Below are positions 1-11,200 of a stretch of 64,000 nt of DNA, one piece after another (position 1 is the stretch's first letter; the number at the start of each line of letters is the position of its first letter). The translations under genes were made by a program, and so were the position numbers. The stretch covers positions 118,211,429 through 118,275,428 of the forward strand of contig CM063502.1 in assembly GCA_032207245.1 (NCBI GenBank), read 5' to 3'. The notes under the pieces are model-generated. The model was not told the origin of the DNA and did not search any database. It saw only the letters and a program-made list of their open reading frames with translations. The stretch is from Pardosa pseudoannulata (Eukaryota > Arthropoda > Arachnida > Araneae > Lycosidae).

Positions 1-1897
1 CAAATCTGATCAAATTAATGACGTACTTTGAAATGTTAGCTTCCGTCATGGGGGGGGAGATAACTTTATTTGGGAATATTTTCAGTTACATTTAAACCTT
101 AAATTGATATTAATGTCAAACCTTTCAAAAAATTTTATAGATAATTAAATAAATTTATCGATTTTGTAAATGTAACTGTTAAAGTTATCTAAAAATTCCT
201 GAAATTTTTAATAAAATAAAATCAATTTTCAATTTCTGTAAAAGAATGTTTACTTTATTATTACTTTATTATAACATGTATAACTTCTTTTATCACTGAA
301 TTCCCCAAAAAAGTATTATTTTCATACTCATTCTGCATTTATTATTATTTGATTTACAGCTCAATAATTTATCTGTTAGATCCTGACTTGAAAGTCCTTC
401 TTCTAATTCATCTAAATTAGTGATTGTATTTCGAATTTCCATATCTAATTTTAATATCTGATTACTCTTTATGTCGTTCCGAAATTTCTATTAAAGCATT
501 ATTTATAACCTTTGACTCAAAATGTTGCATTATCTTATTCTATATTTTCATTAGTAAACCTCTAATTGTTTGCCTTTTTCTCCTTAATTTATTTAGCATC
601 ATGGGTATAATTTAAAAGGAGCAGGGTGGGGGGCAATTTATTTATAAAGTCAACAGATGTACCTACAAACTTACTCAGAAACATGAAAATTTTGAGAAAA
701 AAATCCCGAAAGTGCACTTTTATGATATACAGTTTTAATGAGCAACCCCCCCCCATACACACACCTACAAATTAGAGACATATTTTACAAAAAACACAAA
801 AAACATTTTGAAATTTGAAAATTAAAAGAGAAAATTTTCTTGCAATATAAGAAGGATACTTGGGAGAAAACTTGGTCTCATTTATTTAAATGAGAACTTC
901 CAACCCTTGCATAGCCATACTTTCAGGATGGGTTTTAATAAACAACTATCCAAGGCAGGGATAAGGCAAAATACATAACATAGATTCACAATCACATAAG
1001 AGGGTAAAACAAAATAAGGCCGTAGAGAAAAATTATTTTCAGAGGGGGACCAGGGGAAAGACACTGTTATTTTTGAATAATACTTCAGTAAAACTACAGG
1101 TTTTGTTGTGCATGTATACTCCTAATAAGTAATGATTATCATATCACAAATGTAGTTTTACAATAACAAAAATATATATATATAATGAACAATATTAAAG
1201 GTTTGAAATGTTCAATTAAATATTTTCTCAGTGGATTTAATAATAAAATAAACATTGAAAAGATATAAACTATACATGACATTAAATTTTAATTTTAAAA
1301 ACAGAAGTATAACTGAAGAAAAAGCCTAAGTTTGACAGAAAAATGAACAAGTTCAATTTTTTTTTTACCTTATATTATAAGTTTGCTCACCTTGGATACT
1401 TGCAAAAATTTTTCCCAATTTCTTGTGGTTGTCTCTATCCATAAAGTAATGAATTGCTTAGAGTGCTAGTCAATCTGCTCTCACTATTCGAATACTGTTT
1501 AACTCATCAAAGTCCTTATGTATAACAACTTTCCGGTCAGAAAAAGTCCCCAGCTTCATAGCTGAATAGCACAATAAATGACCGCAAAGAAGTACTCTTT
1601 TTTACCCGCAAGCGTTCTTAAAACCAATTTCTTACTCCCTAATGTAGGAAGGTCCTAGTGGTTATTGCTTTTACCTGTAGTAAAATCTGGAAGGACTGAC
1701 TATACCAAGCCTATACTTTTCTAACTATACTACCCAGCTAGATATCTAAATGATTTCAGCTTCTACACTGGTATTTTTTTTATTTCTAACACTTCCACAA
1801 AAATAAGAGAATGTAAATACATTTTTAAATATTTAATATTGTTAAATTATTAAAACTGTTGAGTATTACTAAATAAACATATTTAAATCACCACGGC
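1..1897. other. AT-rich DNA without a recognisable gene
   Basis: I see only short, low-complexity reading frames, homopolymer runs and no conserved protein motif on either strand. There is no repeat structure that I can delimit. This may be intergenic or intronic sequence of an unseen neighbouring gene. Confidence 0.6.
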
Positions 1898-2078
1898 TGA
1901 ACGATGACCGAATCGGTAGGGTGCTGATCTTAGGTACCGCAATTCGTAGGTTCAAATTCCACTGCTGACGTGGATGTACGTAGCCGTTTGGAAGGCAGTA
2001 TGTTCCAGTCACACCAGATCTTATGCAACAAAATAGTATACCGTAGCCCTCCAAATCAAATGAAATCACCGCATAAGA
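1898..2078 (+). repeat. tRNA-derived SINE copy
   Basis: A tRNA-like head with an A-box-like segment (GAATCGGTAGGGTGCTG) is followed by a near-perfect B box, GGTTCAAATTCC, at 1,949-1,960. The body after it (GTGGATGTACGTAGCCG then TTTGGAAGGC) recurs in at least five other places in this window, on both strands. That dispersed, shared body separates it from a single-copy tRNA gene. The outer limits are approximate because the copies are diverged. Confidence 0.7.
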
Positions 2079-2469
2079 CTTAAATAAATACGTAAAAATA
2101 TAAATAAAGTATTTATATCTTTAAAATTCTTGCAAGGAACTTTTTTGGGAAGCAATAATTTATTCATATTGATGCAATCGGGATATTTCATTTCAATTTC
2201 AGTTGAAAGGCTTTTAAAAAGGTTTACAAAAAATAAAGATGTTTATCTGTGCTACAATAGTTTTTCATAAGAAGATTGTTAATGACCCATCTCTAAGTAT
2301 TGTATAAAGTTAATACTCAGTAACATATTTTGATTAAAATCATAAAGGTAACTTCAGGAAGATGTTTACACATACTACATTATGCATGCACTCTTTTATT
2401 ACTTTTAATTGATTGCAAATTAACTTTCTTTCAAATTTAACACTTGTTTTCGAAGTTGTTCTTTGGGAA

Positions 2470-2665
2470 GAAGTTGGTCGAATGGGTTGGTTGCTGCTGT
2501 TTGTTACCGGTATTCATTGGGTTGAATCTCACTGCTGTAATAGATGTTCGTAGCCGTTCGGAATCGGTTATAAGTAATACGTCTTGGTCTCAGGACTAGG
2601 TTTCATACTCATGTTAAGAAGTAGTGGAATATACTGCTCCAAACGAATCAGCAAACCAACCAAAA
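2470..2665 (+). repeat. tRNA-derived SINE copy, diverged
   Basis: This has the same family body as the copy at 1,898: a B-box-like GGTTGAATCTC at 2,520-2,530, followed by GATGTTCGTAGCCGTTCGGAATCGG, here quoted only as the shared family signature in part. The head is diverged from a tRNA. Boundaries are approximate. Confidence 0.65.
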
Positions 2666-3735
2666 CTATTCTGGATATCTATTTAATACTTCCTTTTATG
2701 TAGAATTTAAAATTTTCCTATTACAAAAATAATTTATACGTGTATAAAATAAAAACTTTATGTTTTCAATCATGCAATTGCTCATTTAGCTACATACAAA
2801 AATCTATTCTAACGTAAAAAGTTGAAACTATTTTCTAACATAGAATCTGTCTCTCCACGAAACAGTCTTTTAAAATTTTGGAATTTGAACGGGAGGGGGG
2901 AGGATACCCTGAATACTTTTGACTATGTCCTTCAAACAAGAAATATGTTGGAGAATCTTGAAGTTTCTTAAGAAGAATCGGGCTAATTCCTTTTTCGATG
3001 GCATGTGATTATTCCTGAAAAAAGGTCTTTAAAAAAGTCGAGAAGCAAACAGTTATTCAAGTACCTATACTTGCTTTTACATTTTCTATGCATATACAGA
3101 CACACAAAAAGTAAAACTAAAGAAAAAAATATTGAAAGTACTTACTAATTTGCACGATATTTGCCAACGAAAGTCTATACACTGCAATCTAACAATTTTA
3201 AATACTATCCAAGTTGGAAATCTGAAATAGTCAAGGGCGGACAGTATCGTTTCCATATGCAACTACTTAGTCACTTACACGAATGATGGGTTAGCTGGAT
3301 TCCCTGGCCTTCCGCCTAGTTAAATTTGTCACTTAAAATTTTATTATATAAATCGTTCGTTAGGCTGATAATGAACTAGGTACGGTGAGAGATTTGTATG
3401 GATTCCTTATGCTTACAACTTTTGAATTGTTAGGCTTTTGCAGTTTAAAATTATGTGACGCTTATTTAATGGCTTGATTAGAATACCTAGCCCAGTCATG
3501 CAAACGATTCCACGAATACTAGAGTTTAAGGGGCGATACTTATGCCGACCAGATGTTCAATTCACTTTTCAAGAGAAAAAAAACTTGTTTAGAGACTAAT
3601 GACTGAATTCCACGCTCACCCCAGACCATATTGTGTCCATTTACCTCCCTTAGGGGTTATTTCCGTCACTCGAGGTGTCCATGTTTGTTTATGTATGCCT
3701 TTCCTGTATAGGTCTGTATTGTAAATAAAATACAA
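2666..3735. other. Intergenic or intronic DNA, slightly more GC-rich patch near 3,230-3,720
   Basis: No gene was recognised. The stretch 3,230-3,720 is less AT-rich than its surroundings and could be an old LTR or transposon remnant, but no paired termini were found. A phrase resembling the 160-bp minisatellite unit (GTACCTATACTTGC) appears at about 3,060. Confidence 0.45.
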
Positions 3736-4400
3736 TTACCTATACTTACTTTTAAAAATTCGCAGGGAAGGACGATAACCGTACTTATTATAAGTTTTCA
3801 CCATACTAATAAAAACAGAATAATTTCAAAATTCATTAAAATGTCGAATCAAAAATTTAATATACCCGAAAAATCTAGAGGGGCAAAACTACAAGTTCGA
3901 GTACCTATACTTCCTTTAAAAAATTCACAGGAAAGGATGATAACTGTAATTAGAATACATCTTAAGCATACTGAAAAAAAAATTTCAAAATTCATTAAAA
4001 TGTCGAATCAAAAATTTAATATACCCTAAAAATCTAGAGGGGCAAAACTACAAGTTCAAGTACCTATACTTCCTTTGAAAAATTCACAGGAAAGGATGAT
4101 AACCGTAATTAGAATACATCTTAAGCATACTGAAAAAAAAATAATTTCAAAATTCATTAAAATGTCGAATCAAAAATTTAATATACCCTAAAAATTTAGA
4201 GGGGTATAACTACAAGTTCGAGTGCCTATACTTCCTTTAAAAATTCACAGGAACGGATGATAACCGTAATTAGAAAACATCTTAAGCATACTAAAAATAC
4301 AAAATAATTTCAAAATTCATTAAGACGTCGAATCAAAAATTTCATTTATGAATTAAACTCTAAAATTCTGGAGGGGCAAAACGACAAGTTTGCCCCTCCA
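3736..4400. repeat. Minisatellite with about four ~160-bp units
   Basis: The phrase (G)TACCTATACTTCC recurs at about 3,736, 3,901, 4,060 and 4,222, giving unit lengths of about 165, 159 and 162 bases. Each unit also carries a GGATGATAACCGTAATTAG-like segment and an ATGTCGAATCAAAAATTT segment. Units 2 and 3 are very similar, and the outer ones are more diverged. A short open frame across two units is a by-product of the repeat. Confidence 0.85.
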
Positions 4401-4432
4401 CACAAAATGTAATTAGCATCTTAAATATGAAA

Positions 4433-4453
4433 AAAAAAAAAAATATATTATAA

Positions 4454-4493
<40 letters not shown>

Positions 4494-4602
4494 TATATGT
4501 ATATATATATTTATATGTATGATATATATATATATATAAAATATTATAATATATGTATATTAAAATTTATATACTATATATAATATATATAAAATATTTT
4601 AT
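4433..4602. repeat. AT microsatellite region
   Basis: A run of A is followed by imperfect TA repeats (TATATA with GTATATAT and TATATTA interruptions). It is simple sequence only. Confidence 0.9.
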
Positions 4603-5021
4603 ACCTTCTAAGTCAGTGTTTCTTAACCTTTTTTGATTGACAGCGCACTAAAAATATCTGAAATTATTTGCGCTCGCTTAGAAAAGTAAAATAACAATAT
4701 CAAATAAAAACGCAGGAAAAGTAAACTTGAAAAGAAATATTAAGAAACCATTCGGATAACTGCAAATACCATTTATAAGCAACAAAACTAATGAGTAGTG
4801 AGAGAGGGAGAATTTCATTATGTAATTAATTCACAAACGTTCGAATGTGTATTTTTTTTAACTCAAAACCCTGTGACTTACATTGTACATGATTTATTAT
4901 CTTCCTTCACTGCTTTTCTGAATTTTTACCCTATTCATAAAAAAAAGTAAAAATCAGCAGTCTTACTTCGACACTTGTTTATAACAGCGATAAATATCTG
5001 AAATTAAAACGCTCAAGTTAG

Positions 5022-5066
<45 letters not shown>
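5022..5066. repeat. Poly-A tract (45 A)
   Basis: An uninterrupted A run of 45 bases. It could be the tail of a retrotransposed copy, but no non-LTR element or SINE body was recognised immediately upstream. Simple slippage expansion is an equal explanation. Confidence 0.9.
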
Positions 5067-5072
<6 letters not shown>

Positions 5073-5254
5073 GCGTAGTCGCAGATAATAGTAATAGCAA
5101 TAATAATAATTTAAAAGCGAACGTCTACTCATGAAGTTAAAGGCTAAATAATTCATAGCTCAAAATTTAAAAAAAAAAGCTTTTAATGGCAGGGACAAAG
5201 GTTTAGTTTGGAGCTATCTACTGTTTTGCTACACGAAGAATACAGAGACCAGGA

Positions 5255-5395
5255 TCTAATGTTTAAAGCTGATTCCGAACGAACATCCGTGACATCAGCG
5301 GGATTCGAATCTGCGAAATCCTGTACAGAACAACAGTACTCTACCATTTGGCCATCGCTCGGCTCCTGGGAGAAAGGAGCAACACGCTTGAAACA
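5255..5395 (-). repeat. tRNA-derived SINE copy
   Basis: On the minus strand a tRNA-like A box (GATGGCCAAATGGTAGAGTA) is followed by a B box (plus strand GGGATTCGAATC at 5,300-5,311) and then the family body with GGATGTTCG and GGAATCAGCTTTAA. It is the same family as the copies at 1,898, 2,470, 18,448, 35,985 and 55,890. Confidence 0.7.
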
Positions 5396-5589
5396 CTAGT
5401 TTAGGGAAAAGGGTGAATAAGGAAAATACCACATAATAAATAGAAAATTTCATACAAGCGACACCACACCAAATTACTCTATTTAACCCAAATCCTTGCA
5501 GTACACTAGTGTGGCACGACCAGGGCCTCATTAAAGCATGGATTGTCTGGGCTCCTTAAATTTTATATCTAATTCGAACATACTTTGCT

Positions 5590-6660
5590 ATTTACACTGG
5601 TGTGCAAAACTTAAGCAACAGGTGGGTTTTATTTTGCCATAACTCCACGAGAAATCCTCTGAGAGACATGAAATTCAGAAATAAGGGAGAGTATTATGTA
5701 TGTAAAGGTTGACGGAAGCATCGGCGCTGAAAAAGGAATACCATGCATACAGTATGGAATCAAACAAAAACAACCTTTATTGAATGCATAGTATCGTGAC
5801 TCATGAATGTGTATCCAAGGGGAAGAGCATGCAGATGTCCCATTTGGTATATACCCTGCCCTAACTGCAATGGTTGCTTCGCACCGTCTCCGTATACTCA
5901 GAACCAGCTGGTTCAACATTTCTTGTGTAGGAGTGCCCATTCCTCAATTAGCATCTGTTTGAGTTGTTGGGTGTTCTGCAGAGGATGTAAGCGTGCTACA
6001 ATGCGTCTCCCCAAAGCATCCCACACATGTTCGATGAGATTTAAATCAGGGGAGTACGCTGGCCAATCCATTCGACTGATAACTTCACTTTCCAGTAGCT
6101 CCCCAACAGCAAGTCCTATTTGGCCGTGCATTGTCATCCATAAAAATGAGGTCTGGGCCAATGGCACCTCGGAGCAGACGCACATGGGAAAGGAGTACCT
6201 CCTCACAATAGCGATCCCTGGTTACAGAACCTCTGTCGAAAACGTGGAGCTCAATTCGCCCATTCTGCATAATGCCTCCCCCGAGAACTCCAGGACCACC
6301 GTAACGGTGTCTTTCCTTGATGTTTAGGATAAAAGCGGGTCCCGACCTCTCTCCAAATCAAAACGCGTTGAGCATCGCTTCTGGTACTGAGCAGACTCTC
6401 TTCTGTAAACAGGACACGACTTCATTGATCAAGTGTTAAGTTTTTGTGATCTTTGCACCACTGTAAACGGTGGCTAACTTTCAACGGGAGGCAGCGTTCA
6501 GGACGGCTTACGAATAGGCCCCCCTTTGTGAAGGCGTCTGGCGACAGTAATGCAGACAATGCAGGGTTACATCGGACTTCACGGAATTGAAATACCTTTT
6601 TTTTTTCTCTTGGTCCAAAGTTGGCGCATTTGCGTTGCCCAAGCTGAGTTCGGGCATCAC
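5590..6660 (-). mobile_element. Degraded Tc1-type DNA transposon, 5' part missing
   Basis: The minus strand carries fragments of a Tc1 transposase in order, ending near a terminal-repeat-like sequence (CACTGGTGTGCAAAACTTAAG at about 5,598). No matching inverted repeat is visible on the other side. The recognisable coding part stops near 6,590, where the N-terminal DNA-binding half should be. So the copy is truncated as well as frameshifted. Confidence 0.85.
5650..6590 (-). pseudogene. Tc1 transposase remnant
   Basis: This is a DDE transposase of the Tc1/mariner superfamily, which would cut and paste the element at TA sites. The minus-strand fragments are, in order: a clamp-loop-like region (KGGLFVSRPERCLP), the first catalytic region (VLFTEES), GGPGVLGGG, the second catalytic region (FMDDNARP), and the third (DWPAYSPDLNLIEHVWDALG). 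The expected first catalytic Asp is Glu in this copy (FTEES where the family has FTDES). At least one in-frame stop and several frame changes separate the pieces, and the N-terminal helix-turn-helix region is absent. It is clearly non-functional. Confidence 0.85.
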
Positions 6661-7927
6661 AGGCAAAGGGTTAAAACGAATTGTTTATTGATTTTGTAAG
6701 TGCTAAACGAGTTTTAAATAGCTCCCAACTTTTTGCGTAATTTTATTAAAGGGAAACATAACATTTAACCCTTCAATACAAAGTCATTTCTGCCGATTAC
6801 ACATCGATGCATATCTTAAATCTAAGTTAGTATGGACGGTACACAATAAAATAAATATAAAGCTTAAACAACTTTAATTAATACAGCAAGTCACGTTAGT
6901 GAACAGCTATAGTTTTAAGCATCATACGATGTCATTTATGAAAGCAGAAAAACTTCGTGAAAAAGATCTGTTTCGTACTTTAATGTACAGTACTGTAAAA
7001 GGGAGTTTTATAATAGGGAAAGCAATTTGTTATGATTCCAGCCTATGTACCCACCGAAAAATATATAATTTAAAAATAAATATATCACATCATAGATCAG
7101 CAAATTATCTGTTGCTTTTTTTATTATTATTATTTATGTCTATTAAATTTTCGGTTTGAAAAAAGTAAACCAAAATTTCGCGCACATAAATTAAAATAAA
7201 ATATACTTTACTCGATTTTTTTTATATATACAGAAAGATAGCATACTATAAAATTTGCTGTTTATCACGCGATATAAATTTTTAAAGAATTCTTAAAATA
7301 CGAGCTGGCCAGATGGAATTTTATTTTCCCTATAGATTGAGTGAGAAGAATCCAAAATGACGGGTACACACCCACCTTAAATATCATAAAACACGTTCGA
7401 TGATTTTGAAAAAAACTATCCAATATTTCTCTTCGATATTTCATACACGTTTTGACCGTAACAATGATAAAAAATCAAACGACTGTTACAATTTTTTTTT
7501 AAGTTTAAAGTTGAAAATTCGCATTTTTTTAGTAAAATTACTACGATTTTATAAAATATGTAAATATCGAAATTTTTTTGTCATTGTTACCTAAGACATT
7601 GCATGTGTGCCAAATTTCACATTTCTACCAAAAATGTACAAATATACGTGTAAGCAGCAAAAAACGTTTTGAGCAATTTTAAAATTATTAATAGTGAAAT
7701 TCTATTACATTCGATAGTTCTTTTATTTATTAAAATTTGAGTTTGGGGAATATTTTTAAGAGGTTTGTAGCATAAAATACAGAAAAACAATTCAAAATTA
7801 TCCTGTATTATACACTGTTATAATCAAAACTAATTGTTTATTGATTTTGTAAGTGCTATTTTGGACAACTTAAACTGCAACTGTTCCTTTGATCTTGTAT
7901 AAATTTAAATGTATTTTTTTTTTCCAG
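6661..7927. other. AT-rich non-coding DNA with a 27-bp direct repeat at its ends
   Basis: No gene was recognised. An identical 27-bp sequence beginning AATTGTTTATTGATTTTG occurs at 6,679-6,705 and 7,832-7,858 in the same orientation. It may mark an old duplication or be part of a dispersed repeat. The remainder is AT-rich with no conserved motif. Confidence 0.5.
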
Positions 7928-8021
7928 AAAATATATCAGGAACCAACAGGAAAGTCGAAAGCGATCAAGCCAAAGTCAACACCAGCCTCGCGATGAAAGC
8001 ACATTCTACAGTGGTTGGTAG
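7928..8021 (+). CDS. Possible last exon of an unidentified + strand gene
   Basis: A strong acceptor (an uninterrupted T tract then CCAG, ending at 7,927) precedes about 165 bases of noticeably higher GC and lower repeat content than the surroundings. All three frames read on from the acceptor: one ends at 8,021 after 30 residues (charged, ending in STFYSGW), one near 7,996 and one near 8,070. I cannot choose the frame from sequence alone. A canonical AATAAA at 8,258-8,263 would fit the end of its 3' UTR. No upstream exon was found in the preceding 7.9 kb. The product is unknown and this may be a false exon. Confidence 0.27.
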
Positions 8022-8257
8022 CCTTGGAAATTTCCTGCTGTTCCTGAACAATGTAGAAAATGGGACAACTTAATTTGACGATGGTCATTCTTCATTTATG
8101 TGTTTGATATCATTTATGTGTGTAGCAAATTTTTCTTTAGTAGAATTAAAAATGTACTTTTACATAAGGGTTTCAATTCCAAATAGACATCATTACTCAA
8201 ATTGTCTAAATGAAAAACTTCCAGCATTACAAAATATTTAGGTAATTTCAAAGAGCA

Positions 8258-8263
8258 AATAAA
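8258..8263 (+). terminator. Candidate polyadenylation signal AATAAA
   Basis: The hexamer lies about 240 bases after the last stop of the possible terminal exon at 7,928. Such hexamers are common by chance in AT-rich DNA, so the support is positional only. Confidence 0.25.
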
Positions 8264-11200
8264 CAATATTTCATCTTCCTTGTAGTTTTGCTCCTTGAAA
8301 AATCATGTCGAGTCTCAAACTCTTTAAGACTTCACTTTAAAATTTGTTTGAAAAATAAATTCCAAAATTAAACATCAGATTCAAATCACACATTGCAGTT
8401 TTTGTTTCACCATATGTTAATCACTTATAAGTTACATACTGTAAGATGTAGAAGTCTGATTCCATATGAAGTCGGTTCCAATATATTAAGAAAATGAGCT
8501 GTTTTTTGAATTTTTTCATGAAAACACTAATTATAGGGAAGTTGAAACTAAATTAAAATTTTTAACTTGTAACATAAGCTTACCTTTCCTTTATTTAAAG
8601 TATAAACAGTAACTCCTTAACTACAGAGCAACTGCTATAAAGTAACTGAAAATAAATCCAAAATAAAAGTCTTATTCTAACTGAAACCTTTACTAGACCT
8701 GCAAACTCCAAAACGTCTAAAATCCTACAATAACTTACTAAGTTGATCGATCGATATAATAAACATATACCATACTAATAAAAAAAATTCTATAAAAGAA
8801 AACCAAATTACATAACATTAAATTTCTATATATAGATAAAAATCCATTCACTCTCTGCATTATTATATGGAACCATTAAAATAATATGAAATCCTAGACT
8901 TTCTTATATTTTAAATATATATTACTGCTCTTTACTTGTTTAATCAAATTCCATTGAGTATTGACACTTTCTTCTTTAAGTAATATGCCAGGAATTGTTC
9001 TTGTAGCAGAATGCAAAGTTCTAATTACAGTCTGATTGCATTGATACCATTAGCTCCAACTTGGCACAGATGAAGAAAAATTTGATTTTGTTGTTTCACA
9101 AACAGGCATAAACAGAAAGTTAATGTTTTCCCCTTTAAAAATAAATGTACAAAGTGCTGGGTTTTTAAACCCAGCAATATGTACATTTATTCCAGAAACC
9201 TGGAAAATGGTTAAAAATTTGATATTAACAGGTTAAACCTGGAGGCAGGCAGGTCTGTATTATTTACCTACAGACAGCATATTTTATCTATTTGGTCATC
9301 CTGCCATAAACTAATGATATTGTAACCATTATCAAAACTATAGTACATTACACTAATAGTGCAGCTGAACAAAAATTATGAATTAAATAAACTTGAGATT
9401 ATGCTGCAATATAGCAATTATATGAATACCATTAATAGCAAAAACAAAGAAGTGCTAAATATGATCTTCAAAATACCTCACTTATTAACCCTATGAGAAG
9501 TGCAAACATGTGTTTTCCTCTGAGGCCAGCAGCCTCTTTCACGAGATATGAAAAATTTCAAAACAAGGATGTACACACATTCCTTGCACTCATAATAACT
9601 CATTTGCCATTTAAGATTTCTCTGGGAATGTGAACAAACCAAGCATCATAAAAAATGTCCTCCTCATCATTAGATTCACTAGATCCATTATGAACAGAAA
9701 AATCATAACATATTATAGAGTCACTATTACTACTATATCAGAATCAATATCTGAAATATTTTACTTCCTTTCAGCTATTTCAAGTTCAGTTAAACACTTT
9801 CGACATTCTAAGAGTAAAAAGAGAAGAAAAAAAATTAATCTATTAGATTTATTCTCCAAGTTAGTTATTAAAACGTTCCAGAACACTGGGACAAATATGT
9901 GACGACCAGGGTAGGTATGAACGACAAAATGCTCTGGCACACCAGCGTGTCAGCCAGGAAGTGAGCACATTTCTTGCCAGCAAGGCCCACCAGGTTTTAT
10001 CAATTAATAATCTACAAAATTATTCTTAAATGTCTTTTTCAATGGTAGATTGGAGGTTTGGTTTAATTGATGACAGCAATATTTTATAAAACAAAGGTCT
10101 GAACATATGGAATCTGGTTCTGCAGATGTGAAGTTTAAATATTTTAAGAGAAAAAGGTAAAAAACCAACATTAACATAAATGCACAAAATTTACCAACAA
10201 TGTAATCAAATGCACTCCCAGTAAGACCATATATATTCTATCTTGAAAGCTTCAGAAAGCAGATAAATTATTCAGTTCAATCTGCTAAAATAGTAATTTT
10301 AAATCAGAGTGAAACTGGAGGTAAGGTTTTCAGTCAAGGCATTTGGCAGGGCTGAAGAAAATTTCATTTTGTGGTTGCAAAAACACGCATATTCTGAAAG
10401 TTTAATGTTTTCTCCTTTGAAAGACCTACCAATTTGTACATTTAATTTGTAATCCTCAAAATCCTTCACTTTTTAACACTCAAATAATGTTAAAATGCAG
10501 GAAATCCCATGCAAAATTTACCTCACAGCTGTCATTGCCAGGTAAAAGTATACACTGATGGAAAAATTTAGAAATATTACCCTAATACTGAATTTTTACA
10601 AAGCAAATAGTATCTACTTATAGAAGTTTATGAAACATACCTAATTTATATATTAGTTAATTTATATGCCTATTATATGAAATAATTATGCAATTGCATA
10701 CAGAATTATTGCATGCCTAAATTTTGGAGATAGCCTGATAAAAAGGAATCAATTCTCATGACCTTCTAAATTTATTGTTTACTTGAACCTCCTGCAGGTT
10801 ATGTCAAATCTAGGATAATCCATATACCACTTTCAAAATTTAGGCTTTAAACAGACATGAAAATCATTTTTGAAAAATATTTTGTATATTAAAAAGTTAT
10901 GAAGTGTTCAGTTATTCTGAATTATGCAAAACTTAAAGTAATCGATTTCAATATTCACTCAACTCTTCTTAATTAAAATATGTATGTAATTTCAAACAAA
11001 TTTTATTTATTATAAATTTAAGAAATACAGAAAAGAATAGATCCAAGACAACAATTGATTTAGAAAAGTGTTTTTATGGACAATTTCAATTTTCAATTGG
11101 ACATAGCCTCCATTGAAGCAGGAAATATTTGGTCACTTAGCTTCTTAAAATAACTTAAGTAAGCACATAACATTTCTAATCATGCTTAGTTCCAAAGCAA

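Noticed and set aside
1898..2000. Genuine tRNA gene
   Set aside because: A and B boxes are present, but no full cloverleaf or acceptor stem, and the downstream body recurs at several sites, so it is a SINE.
3736..4400. CRISPR-like array
   Set aside because: The units are ~160 bp with no short repeat-spacer alternation; the genome is eukaryotic and the repeat is a minisatellite.
5803..6327. 174-codon + strand frame
   Set aside because: It lies opposite the Tc1 transposase remnant, which has clear family motifs on the minus strand; the + strand translation has none.
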